From contig VGSX01000086.1 in NCBI GenBank assembly GCA_016874895.1, positions 1 through 12,258 of the forward strand: a stretch of 12,258 nucleotides of DNA. The letters are read 5' to 3'. Both the position numbers and the translations under genes were made by a program. Of this stretch, positions 1-6,754 are shown piece after piece. This DNA comes from Deltaproteobacteria bacterium. Its GTDB lineage: Bacteria; Desulfobacterota; Desulfobaccia; Desulfobaccales; Desulfobaccaceae. Every line of letters begins with the position of its first letter. Position 1 is the first letter of the stretch. The notes under the pieces were generated by a model, which did no database searches, had not been told where the DNA came from, and saw only the letters and a program-made list of their open reading frames with translations.

Positions 1-93
1 AAAGAGAGAATATTAAAATGGTTCGACGAAATAAATCAAACCCCGGTTATTTTCCGGTGGAAATATGGCCTTGATGCTATCTCGGTAATATAA
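1..93 (+). CDS. possible C-terminal end of a gene entering from the left (partial)
   Basis: Frame 1 is open from the first base to a TAA at 91-93, giving 30 residues of protein-like composition (residues such as KWFDEINQ, FRWKYGL). Frame 3 is also open for a shorter distance, so this could be chance. The stretch is clearly AT-richer than the genes to its right. I do not recognise a family. The stop codon touches a 14-bp AT palindrome at 93-106. Confidence 0.3.
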   Translation, partial: KERILKWFDEINQTPVIFRWKYGLDAISVI

Positions 94-106
94 ATATTGC
101 AATATT
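93..106. repeat. 14-bp perfect palindrome in the AT-rich leader of queC
   Basis: AATATTGCAATATT reads the same on both strands. It lies about 145 bp before the queC start, in a stretch made almost only of A and T. It could be an operator-like dyad, or the base of a weak hairpin at the end of the left-hand gene. There is no T-tract typical of an intrinsic terminator. Function is unknown. Confidence 0.35.
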
Positions 107-248
107 ATATCGGAAACGATCCACTAGTTAGAGAAGTATTAGGTTCCGAGTTTTTTAATTGATAATACCTCAATCTCCTCTCGCCCGTGGGGAAGTGGAT
201 GGGGATTGGTGTATTCCAAGCATCCCATGAATAGGCGATGAGACTGTC

Positions 249-932
249 ATGAGCAAGAAAAAGGTGGCGGTGGTGCTCCTGAGCGGCGGGCTGGACAGTT
301 GCGTCACTGCGGCGGTGGCCCAGCGGGATTTTGAACTGGCCCTGTTTCATGGCAATTATGGCCAGCGCACCGTCCACCGGGAACTCCGGGCCTTCCGGGA
401 ACTGGCGGTTTTCTTCCAGACCCGGCACCGCCTGGAGGCGGCCATGCATTTTTTAAAAACCATAGGCGGGTCCAGCCTCACCGATGACCGCCTCCCCATA
501 CCTGAGGACCTCGACGACCCTCCGGGGTTGCCCCTGACTTATGTGCCTTTCCGCAACACTATTCTGCTTGCCGCCGCAGTGGCTTGGGCCGAGGTCATCG
601 GGGCCTCGGCCATCTTTATCGGGGCCAACCGGATTGACAGTCCGGGATATCCCGACTGCCGGCCGGAATACTTTGAGGCCTACAGTCGTCTCATCGAACT
701 GGGAACCGGCCCCAATACCCATCTAGAGATTCATACCCCCCTGATTCACCTGGATAAAGCCGGTATTGTCCGCCTCGGTCTGGAACTGCACGCCCCCCTG
801 GAACTCACCTGGTCCTGCTACCAGAATGAGGACCGGGCCTGCGGCCGGTGCTCCTCCTGCCGCCTGCGCCTCAGGGGTTTTGCCCAGGCGGGCGTAAAAG
901 ACCCTATCCCGTACGAAGGAGACCGGCCATAA
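249..932 (+). CDS. queC: 7-cyano-7-deazaguanine synthase QueC
   Basis: Cytosolic ATP-dependent enzyme that converts 7-carboxy-7-deazaguanine plus ammonia to preQ0, a late step in making the queuosine precursor for tRNA modification. The 227-residue length is normal for QueC. Seen in the sequence: the N-terminal PP-loop SGGLDS (residues 12-17) for ATP binding, YGQR near residue 37, TYVPFRN near residue 97, a GYPDCRPE block in the middle, and a C-terminal zinc site of four cysteines (C190, C198, C201, C204) within SCYQ...ACGRCSSC. The ATG at 249 puts the PP-loop at the usual distance from the N-terminus. The upstream ribosome site is weak. No queD, queE or folE lies next to it here, so it seems to stand alone. 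No preQ1 riboswitch was recognised upstream. Confidence 0.96.
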   Translation: MSKKKVAVVLLSGGLDSCVTAAVAQRDFELALFHGNYGQRTVHRELRAFRELAVFFQTRHRLEAAMHFLKTIGGSSLTDDRLPIPEDLDDPPGLPLTYVPFRNTILLAAAVAWAEVIGASAIFIGANRIDSPGYPDCRPEYFEAYSRLIELGTGPNTHLEIHTPLIHLDKAGIVRLGLELHAPLELTWSCYQNEDRACGRCSSCRLRLRGFAQAGVKDPIPYEGDRP

Positions 933-1109
933 TACTTCCCAGCAACATTTCACCGTTCTGAGAACTTCAATGGGTATACATTGGTACTCCGACTTTATCC
1001 CCCGGGAGCGGCAAAAAATGAGTGTTGCAGGAGCCTCAATTTTTTTTGAAATTAATAAATCGTGCGTTTATTTTAGTATCATTTGAATGGCAACCTGGTA
1101 TAACTTTAT

Positions 1110-1140
1110 AAAGGTGGAAGGGGTTTCGCTTTCCGCCTTT
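1110..1140 (+). other. 31-nt hairpin in the leader before the cyclase gene
   Basis: AAAGGTGGAAGG (1110-1121) folds back on the segment ending TTCCGCCTTT at 1140. Ten outer pairs form (one T-G wobble), and two more (one G-T wobble) can extend the stem over a short loop. The three bases after the stem are GAA, so it lacks the T-run of an intrinsic terminator on the plus strand. It could be the end of the queC transcript or a leader structure for the downstream gene. Confidence 0.4.
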
Positions 1141-1251
1141 GAACCCTGAAATTTTAACTTTTTTGAAAAGGTGCGCTTAATAACTCTTCTCAGGAGGGAT
1201 GACAGCAATAGATGCCTGTTCCAGGAGAAAATCCCTGCTTAAATGAAAGCC

Positions 1252-1278
1252 TTGACAGCCTCCGAGGCACCATAAAAA
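1252..1278 (+). promoter_or_regulatory. weak candidate promoter for the diguanylate cyclase gene
   Basis: A perfect -35 hexamer TTGACA (1252-1257) is followed after 15 bp by TAAAAA (1273-1278), a poor -10 at short spacing. A GCCTC-C-GAGGC dyad (1258-1268) sits between them, a place where an activator or repressor could bind. The -10 is weak enough that this may be chance. Confidence 0.25.
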
Positions 1279-1321
1279 TCAGTTAATAACCCAGGGAGTG
1301 TTTCAAAGGAGGTTTAACCTC

Positions 1322-3232
1322 ATGGAGTCCCCTGAAGAATCCCACAAAGAGCCTAGTCCAACAACTGACCCCCCGGGTTCTCAGAATCCCCTGGGAAAAG
1401 AATCTCGGAACGGCAAAGATCGGATTAAATCCTACTCTTGGGCGCTGCTAGCGGTCTGGACCCTGACCATAGGCATATCCCTGGGATGGAGTCTGTACCA
1501 GGCCCGAGAGGGAATTCTTATCATGGCCCTGGAAGCGGCCCGGATCAATTACGAAAAAGACGTGCTCTATCGCCGCTGGGCCGCTATCCATGGCGGGGTT
1601 TATGTGCCGGTGACGCCGGCCACGCCCCCTAATCCCTACCTGGAAAATGTGCCAGAGCGGGACCTGACTACCCCCTCCGGGCGGCACCTTACTCTCATGA
1701 ACCCGTCTTATATTACCAGGCAGGTGTTCTCCCTCAGCTTGCAGGAATCAGCCATCAGGGGACATATTACCAGTCTGAAGCCTTTGCGGCCCGAAAACCT
1801 TCCCGACCTCTGGGAAACTCAAGCCTTACAGTCTTTTGCCCAGGGAAAATCCGAAGCCTATACCACCCAAAACCTGGAGGGACGACCTTATTTCCGGCTC
1901 ATGCGTCCTGTTTTTGCCGAGAAAAGCTGTCTGAAATGTCATGCCCACCAGGGATACCAGGAAGGCGACATTCGGGGCGGGATAAGCATCTCCATCCCCC
2001 TGGACCCCCTCTATGCGGAGCAGAAAAGAACGATCTTTACCACCTTCCTGGGACATGCCTTTCTCTGGCTGGTGGGATTGGCGGGCATCAGCCTGGGGCA
2101 GCGGAACCTGATGAACGCCTGGCAACAGCAAGAGAACGCCGAAAACGCCCTGAAGCAGAGTAATTCCCAACTCCACCGCCTGGTGGCGGAGACCGGCCGG
2201 CTCCATCGGGAAACCTCCTTAGTGAGTGAAATGACGGACCATCTCCACGCCTGTTTAACCCTGGAGGAGGCCGGTCAGATCATCCACCGCCTGGCGCCCC
2301 AGTTATTTCCAGCCTATTCGGGTTCGCTGTTCCTCTTGAACGCGTCCCGCAATATTCTGGAATTGATCGTGAATTGGGGAGAGGTGGCGCCGAACCAGTC
2401 GATTTTCGAGCCCCAGCGGTGTTGGGCCCTGCGGCGGGGACGCCCCTATCAAATGCTGGACCCGGCCCAGGACCTGATCTGCGAACATCTTGCCGCACCT
2501 TCCACCGCCAGATATTATTGCCTGCCTCTGGTGGCTCAGGGGGATACCCTGGGGGTATTACAGGTGCGGTCGGCCGCCTCCGCAGATGGGGACGATACTC
2601 ATGGCGTTTTCCCTGAAACCGTGCAATCCCTGGCCCGTACGGTGGCAGAACATCTGGCCCTGTCTCTGGGAAATATAAAACTTCAGGAAACCTTGCGCCA
2701 CCAGGCCATCCGGGACCCTCTCACGGGATTATTCAACCGCCGCTTCATGGTGGAGACTTTGGAACTGGAACTACACCGGATGCGGCGCCGGGAGCTGCCC
2801 TTGGCGGTTGTGATGCTGGATATTGACCATTTTAAGCGTTACAACGACACCTTCGGCCATTCGTCAGGGGATGTGCTGCTCAGCGCCCTGGGCCAAATGG
2901 TGCGCCAGAAGGTGCGCAAAGAAGACGTGGCCTGCCGTTACGGGGGTGAAGAGTTCACCGTCATCATGCCCGAGACCTCCCTGGAAACCGCCTGCCAGCG
3001 GGCCGAGGAGTTGCGCCAGGCAGTTCATGACCTCCATCCAGAACATCAGGGTCGGGGGCTAGGCGGCATTACCATATCCTTAGGCGTGGCCGTTTTTCCG
3101 CAAGACGGGGAAAATCATGAGGACCTTCTGCGGGCTGCGGATGCTGCCCTGTACGAGGCCAAACACGCCGGCCGGGACCGGGTGGTGGCCAGCAGGAAGG
3201 CAGACCAGGATTCCCCGAATAGCACCGCCTGA
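1322..3232 (+). CDS. membrane diguanylate cyclase with periplasmic c-type heme (Tll0287-like/DUF3365), GAF and GGEEF domains
   Basis: Predicted to make c-di-GMP from two GTP in response to a signal sensed outside the inner membrane. I start it at ATG 1322 (636 aa), because AAAGGAGG at 1305-1312 lies nine bases upstream; the reading frame also offers GTG 1298, which lies before that site. Order: cytosolic Pro/Ser-rich N-terminus; TM1 about 40-60; Tll0287-like domain about 62-232 with one c-heme site CLKCH (C203, C206, H207) followed by DIRGG; TM2 about 237-258; helical linker with Gln/Glu-rich heptads about 262-296; GAF about 297-452; cyclase domain from DPLTGLFNRR (465) with active-site GGEEF at 541-545 and an inhibitory I-site RKED (532-535) exactly five residues before it. 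The intact GGEEF and I-site suggest an active, product-inhibited enzyme. The CxxCH between two TM helices fits heme attachment in the periplasm, so redox or a gaseous ligand is a plausible signal (inference). Confidence 0.93.
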   Translation: MESPEESHKEPSPTTDPPGSQNPLGKESRNGKDRIKSYSWALLAVWTLTIGISLGWSLYQAREGILIMALEAARINYEKDVLYRRWAAIHGGVYVPVTPATPPNPYLENVPERDLTTPSGRHLTLMNPSYITRQVFSLSLQESAIRGHITSLKPLRPENLPDLWETQALQSFAQGKSEAYTTQNLEGRPYFRLMRPVFAEKSCLKCHAHQGYQEGDIRGGISISIPLDPLYAEQKRTIFTTFLGHAFLWLVGLAGISLGQRNLMNAWQQQENAENALKQSNSQLHRLVAETGRLHRETSLVSEMTDHLHACLTLEEAGQIIHRLAPQLFPAYSGSLFLLNASRNILELIVNWGEVAPNQSIFEPQRCWALRRGRPYQMLDPAQDLICEHLAAPSTARYYCLPLVAQGDTLGVLQVRSAASADGDDTHGVFPETVQSLARTVAEHLALSLGNIKLQETLRHQAIRDPLTGLFNRRFMVETLELELHRMRRRELPLAVVMLDIDHFKRYNDTFGHSSGDVLLSALGQMVRQKVRKEDVACRYGGEEFTVIMPETSLETACQRAEELRQAVHDLHPEHQGRGLGGITISLGVAVFPQDGENHEDLLRAADAALYEAKHAGRDRVVASRKADQDSPNSTA

Positions 3233-3313
3233 TAGTAGAGGTGGAGGCAATCGGTCCCGCAATAACGTGCAGGCCCCGATTGATCTCATTGCCAGGTTAT
3301 CGAGGGGGAATCA

Positions 3314-4111
3314 GTGCAAAGAACCGGGAGGGGAATGAACTTCAAAAGAGTCCAGGAAGACGGTCTGGCGTGGCTCGCCTGGTCCCTGGAGGACGTATTT
3401 CCGGAACTTTCCTATCGCTCCTGGATCCGTTGCGGGGGAGTCAGTCTGCCGCCCTACGACGGTTTGAATCTGAGTTATGGGGTGGGTGACGACCCGGACC
3501 GGGTGAGCCAGAACCGCCGGTTAGTGCGGCTGTCCATGGCCCTAAACGAACTCATCAGCGTCGGCCAGGTCCACGGGAGCAACACCCTGATCCTCTCAGC
3601 CAAGGAAAAGCCTCAGCCCGTCAGGGAGGTACACGGCATTGATATCCTCATCACCGATATCCCGGGATTAGGCCTGTTGATCAAGCAGGCGGACTGCCAG
3701 GCGGTGGCCCTCTATGACCCTGAAAACCAGGTTATCGCCAATATCCACTGCGGCTGGCGTGGGAACGTGCACGATGTCATCGGACAGGCGGTAGGGCACT
3801 TACGGGCAGGCTTCGGTACCCGACCGGAAAACCTCCGGGCGGCTTTGAGCCCGTCCCTGGGGCCCTGTTGTGCGGAATTCATCAACTACAGAAAGGAATT
3901 CCCCGAAAAGTTCTGGCCGTACCAGGTGCGCCCCCACTTCTTTGATCTCTGGCGGCTCAGCTGCGATCAATTGCAGCAAGCCGGGGTCAGGCCTGGAAAT
4001 ATCCACGTGGCGGGCTGGTGCAGCCGCTGCCAGGAAAAAGATTTATTCTCCTACCGTCGGGCTCAGGTCACTGGCCGGAACGGCACGGTCATCGCTTTAC
4101 GCCGCCCCTAA
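3314..4111 (+). CDS. pgeF: peptidoglycan editing factor PgeF / YfiH-LACC1 family (former polyphenol oxidase, DUF152)
   Basis: Member of the YfiH/LACC1 family. Members act as purine nucleoside phosphorylase/adenosine deaminase-type enzymes and, in Escherichia coli, keep wrong amino acids out of peptidoglycan precursors. The three metal-binding residues are all present: H87 in VGQVHG, C128 in KQADCQA and H145 in IHCGWRG. The C-terminal CCAEF and CSRCQE blocks are also typical. Length (265 aa) is normal. The start is GTG 3314, with GAGG at 3302-3305 eight bases upstream. ATG 3335 is possible, but its GGGAGG (3326-3331) leaves only three bases of spacing. It starts 81 bp after the cyclase gene with no terminator between, so co-transcription is possible. 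It may be a cytosolic housekeeping enzyme unrelated to the cyclase signal. Confidence 0.92.
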   Translation: MQRTGRGMNFKRVQEDGLAWLAWSLEDVFPELSYRSWIRCGGVSLPPYDGLNLSYGVGDDPDRVSQNRRLVRLSMALNELISVGQVHGSNTLILSAKEKPQPVREVHGIDILITDIPGLGLLIKQADCQAVALYDPENQVIANIHCGWRGNVHDVIGQAVGHLRAGFGTRPENLRAALSPSLGPCCAEFINYRKEFPEKFWPYQVRPHFFDLWRLSCDQLQQAGVRPGNIHVAGWCSRCQEKDLFSYRRAQVTGRNGTVIALRRP

Positions 4112-4180
4112 AACCTTTTCCAGAAGAACCGGCCCATAATTTTTCCCTACCTTAGAATAACTATTTGAATTTAAAGCATT

Positions 4181-4215
4181 AGCTGACGGCTGCAAGCTGA
4201 CCGCTGACCGCTTAC
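4181..4215. repeat. degenerate tandem heptamer repeat, five units
   Basis: Five consecutive seven-base units: AGCTGAC, GGCTGCA, AGCTGAC, CGCTGAC, CGCTTAC. The shared core is GCTGA. It lies in the noncoding spacer between pgeF and the membrane-flavoprotein gene. Short GCTGA-type heptamer arrays of this kind are found between genes in several environmental bacterial lineages (recalled, not checked). No function can be given. Confidence 0.6.
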
Positions 4216-4279
4216 AGATAATAATCACCCGATGGCGCTCTAAGAATACCCCCTTTTGGATCCAACCGATATTGATTTT

Positions 4280-4322
4280 CCGAGTTCCAGGGTTATGTTA
4301 AAAACAGCTCGGTTGTTTTTTT
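4280..4322 (+). terminator. terminator-like hairpin just upstream of the fusion gene
   Basis: CCGAG (4280-4284) can pair with CTCGG (4308-4312), followed at once by a T-rich tract TTGTTTTTTT (4313-4322). An alternative short hairpin AAAAACA/TGTTTTT uses the T-tract itself. The two folds share bases, as in an attenuator. It ends 22 bp before the start codon at 4345, after the Shine-Dalgarno-free part of the leader. It could instead be the end of the pgeF transcript. The stem is only 5 bp, so confidence is low. Confidence 0.3.
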
Positions 4323-4344
4323 ACCCATTTGGAGGGAGAAGCAG

Positions 4345-6642
4345 ATGCACACCGCCGACTCGAAACCTCTGGTTGCCCCAAACCGGTCTCCCGCCGGAAA
4401 GGGCGCCTCTGACCCCAAAAAGTGGCGGCGGCCGCTGCTCCTGTTAATCTTTCTGCTCACCGCCTTAATTCTTGCCCGGGTCTTTGGCCTGGGGGAGGTG
4501 TTGGGGAACCTGCGGCACTGGATTCAGGGCTGGGGTGCGTGGGGGCCCCTGGTTTTTATCGTTGTATATATGGCCGCGGCGGTGGCGGTCATCCCCGGAT
4601 CGGCCCTGACCATAGCCGCGGGGGCCCTCTTCGGTGCCGGGCTGGGCATCGTAGTGGTGAGCCTGGGGGCCACTCTCGGAGCCGGTCTGGCCTTTCTGGT
4701 CTCCCGCTACTTTGCCCGGGAGGCCGTGGTGGCCTGGCTCGGAGAAAAGGCTCAATTCCAGCGGCTGGACCGCCTCACCGCGGACCACGGGGCCATCATC
4801 GTGGCCCTGACCCGGCTGACGCCCATCATTCCCTATAACCTGTTGAATTATGCCTTCGGTCTGACTCAGGTGCCCTTTTGGACCTATGTTTTCTGGACCT
4901 GGCTGTGTATGCTGCCGGCCACGGTCCTGTACGTGGTGGGGGCCGATACCGTGGCCGCCGGTTTGGCCACCGGCGAGGTCCCCTGGCTGCTCCTGGTGTT
5001 CCTGGCCGCGTCTGCCGTTCTGCTGGCCTTTCTGGTAAAACTGGCCAGCGGAAAATTCCAGGCCCGGGAGAATCTGGCCGGGCAGGCAACCCCGCCTGCT
5101 GAAACAGTTTTCACCTTTAGTTCCCCTGAAATAGAACCTCGGGATGAGTACAATCAAAGCCTCCTGGACAATGTCCGCCCTTCCGGCTGGCTCAATCCTC
5201 AACCCGCGCCCCGTTATAATCTGGTGGTCATCGGGGCCGGGGCCGCGGGCCTGGTGACCGCCGCGGGCGCGGCCGGGTTGGGGGCCAAGGTCGCCCTGGT
5301 GGAGCGCCGTTTGCTGGGCGGCGACTGCCTAAATTACGGCTGCGTGCCCTCCAAGGCCATCCTCCGGGCTGCCCGGGCCGCGGCCGAGGTGCGGCAGGCG
5401 CACCGGTTCGGGGTTCAGGTCCCGGAAGGCGTTGCCGTGGACTTTGCCGCAGTCATGGCCCGGATGCGGCGCCTCCGAAGCGCCATCAGCCAGAATGACT
5501 CCGCCCGGCGTTTCACGGAATTGGGGGTGGACGTCTTCCTGGGGCAGGCCGCCTTCACAGGTCCCCAGACGGTGCAGGTGGGGGAACAGGAACTCCGCTT
5601 TCACAAGGCGGTAATCGCCACCGGCGGCCGCCCGGTGGCCCCTAAAGTGGAAGGCCTGGCGGAAGCCGGCTATCTTACCAACGAGACCGTTTTTTCCCTT
5701 ACCCAGCGGCCGGAACGAATTCTCATCATGGGGGGCGGCCCCATCGGCTGCGAGTTCTCCCAGGCCCTGCAGCGCCTGGGCTGCCAGGTCTTTTTACTCC
5801 ACAAGTACCACCGCCTCCTGAACCGGGAAGACCCCGAGGCCGCGGACCTGATCCAACAGGTCTTCCTCCGGGAAGGCATCAGCCTGATTCTCAACGCCAA
5901 GCCCCTGAGGGTGGAAAAAACCGGGGCCGGTAAAGTCGTTTACTATGAAAGCAACGGCGCGCCCGGCCGGATTGAGGTTGATGCAATCCTGGTGGGGGCC
6001 GGCCGGGCCCCCAATGTGGAGGGGATGAATCTGGCAGCCGCCGGGGTGGCCTACGAAGGCGGCAAGGGCCGGGGCATCCTGGTGAATGACCGCCTGCAGA
6101 CCTCCAACCCCGGCATCTACGCCGCCGGGGACGTCTGCCTGCCCTACCAGTTCACCCATCTGGCCGACGCCGCAGCCCGCCTTGTCATTCAGAATGCCCT
6201 GTTCGGAGGCCGCAAGAAGCTCAGCGCCCTCATCGTTCCCTGGTGCACCTATACCGACCCGGAGGTGGCCCACGTGGGTCTGTCCGCCGACCTTGCCCGG
6301 AAGCAGGGCCTTGCCGTTCGAACCTTTAGCAAACCCTTAAGCGAAGTGGACCGGGCCCTTCTGGACGGCCAGGAAGAGGGTTTTGTCAAGATTCACGTCA
6401 AGGCCGGGAGTGACGCCATCCTGGGCGCCACCATCGTGGCCTCCCACGCAGGAGAGATGATCAGCGAGATAACCGCAGCCATGGTGAGCCGCACCGGGCT
6501 GGGGCGGCTGGCCGGGGTTATCCACCCCTACCCCACCCAGGCCGAGGCCATCCGGCAGACCGGCGACCTCTATAACCGCACCCGCCTGACCCCTGGGTTG
6601 AAGGCGCTGTTTTCCCGTTACCTGGCCTGGCGCCGGGGATAA
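4345..6642 (+). CDS. fusion of VTT/TVP38-DedA membrane domain and MerA-like FAD disulfide oxidoreductase
   Basis: 765 aa, started at ATG 4345 with GGAGG at 4331-4335. Residues 31-234 are membrane: helices near 31-50, 66-90, 97-118, 178-200 and 213-234, with the VTT signature RLTPIIPYNLLNYAFG (157-172) that marks TVP38/DedA scramblase- or transporter-like proteins. A 55-residue linker leads to a class I pyridine nucleotide-disulfide oxidoreductase (about 290-740): FAD site GAGAAG (297-302), redox pair C328/C333 in GGDCLNYGCVPSKA, NAD(P)H site GGGPIG (463-468) with no acid at the end of the next strand (LLHK), second FAD motif AAGD (593-596), and C-terminal HPYPTQAE (727-734). The usual catalytic His position is Tyr729, as in MerA. 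However, MerA's C-terminal cysteine pair is absent (the end is ...YLAWRRG), so mercury reduction is unlikely. The true substrate is unknown. A membrane-tethered thiol or quinone redox role is inference. Confidence 0.92.
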   Translation: MHTADSKPLVAPNRSPAGKGASDPKKWRRPLLLLIFLLTALILARVFGLGEVLGNLRHWIQGWGAWGPLVFIVVYMAAAVAVIPGSALTIAAGALFGAGLGIVVVSLGATLGAGLAFLVSRYFAREAVVAWLGEKAQFQRLDRLTADHGAIIVALTRLTPIIPYNLLNYAFGLTQVPFWTYVFWTWLCMLPATVLYVVGADTVAAGLATGEVPWLLLVFLAASAVLLAFLVKLASGKFQARENLAGQATPPAETVFTFSSPEIEPRDEYNQSLLDNVRPSGWLNPQPAPRYNLVVIGAGAAGLVTAAGAAGLGAKVALVERRLLGGDCLNYGCVPSKAILRAARAAAEVRQAHRFGVQVPEGVAVDFAAVMARMRRLRSAISQNDSARRFTELGVDVFLGQAAFTGPQTVQVGEQELRFHKAVIATGGRPVAPKVEGLAEAGYLTNETVFSLTQRPERILIMGGGPIGCEFSQALQRLGCQVFLLHKYHRLLNREDPEAADLIQQVFLREGISLILNAKPLRVEKTGAGKVVYYESNGAPGRIEVDAILVGAGRAPNVEGMNLAAAGVAYEGGKGRGILVNDRLQTSNPGIYAAGDVCLPYQFTHLADAAARLVIQNALFGGRKKLSALIVPWCTYTDPEVAHVGLSADLARKQGLAVRTFSKPLSEVDRALLDGQEEGFVKIHVKAGSDAILGATIVASHAGEMISEITAAMVSRTGLGRLAGVIHPYPTQAEAIRQTGDLYNRTRLTPGLKALFSRYLAWRRG

Positions 6643-6667
6643 AAAAAAGGAAAAATCTTCTTGCAAG

Positions 6668-6676
6668 TGGTATACT
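6668..6676 (+). promoter_or_regulatory. candidate extended -10 promoter for tkt
   Basis: TGGTATACT contains the TGn extension plus TATACT (5 of 6 to TATAAT). No good -35 lies 17 bp upstream (AGGAAA), as is common for extended -10 promoters. It is placed 78 bp before the chosen tkt start. Transcripts would begin near 6683 and include the two small hairpins at 6687-6706 and 6715-6729. Confidence 0.4.
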
Positions 6677-6686
6677 GCACAGCAAA

Positions 6687-6729
6687 CCCCGAAGCATGGA
6701 TCGGGGGTGAGTCATGCCGAATATCGGCA
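6687..6729 (+). other. two adjacent hairpins in the tkt leader
   Basis: CCCCGA (6687-6692) pairs with TCGGGG (6701-6706) over an 8-base loop, and TGCCGA (6715-6720) pairs with TCGGCA (6724-6729) over three bases. Both lie between the candidate promoter and the ribosome site at 6741-6748. They overlap the alternative GTG 6707 start, which argues that this segment is leader rather than coding. Confidence 0.35.
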
Positions 6730-6754
6730 AGTGATGACGCAGAAAGGACCCGCA

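Larger units (their letters stand above)
933..1321. other. 389-bp intergenic stretch, no gene seen
   Basis: This spacer between queC and the diguanylate cyclase gene is AT-richer than the flanking genes and has stops in all frames. It contains a stable hairpin at 1110-1140, a TTGACA hexamer at 1252-1257 with a small GCCTC/GAGGC dyad just after it, and the ribosome site of the next gene at 1305-1312. No known riboswitch motif was recognised; I looked for a c-di-GMP-I core and did not find one. Confidence 0.6.

Noticed and set aside
120..248. preQ1 riboswitch before queC
   Set aside because: There is an imperfect GTATTA/TAATAC stem, but the short C-rich loop and A-rich tail of preQ1-I aptamers are missing.
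933..1321. c-di-GMP riboswitch before the diguanylate cyclase
   Set aside because: I looked for the GEMM core and its conserved purine-rich strands. Only a plain hairpin at 1110-1140 was found.
4465..5202. 245-residue minus-strand open frame
   Set aside because: It lies wholly inside the membrane-flavoprotein gene, has Gly/Gln/His-rich low-complexity composition typical of GC-rich antisense frames, and has no ribosome site.
5794..6273. 159-residue minus-strand open frame
   Set aside because: It is an antisense shadow of the flavoprotein FAD/NAD domain, which is firmly identified.
4345..6642. true mercuric reductase merA
   Set aside because: The C-terminal cysteine pair and NmerA domain are absent, and there are no mer genes nearby.
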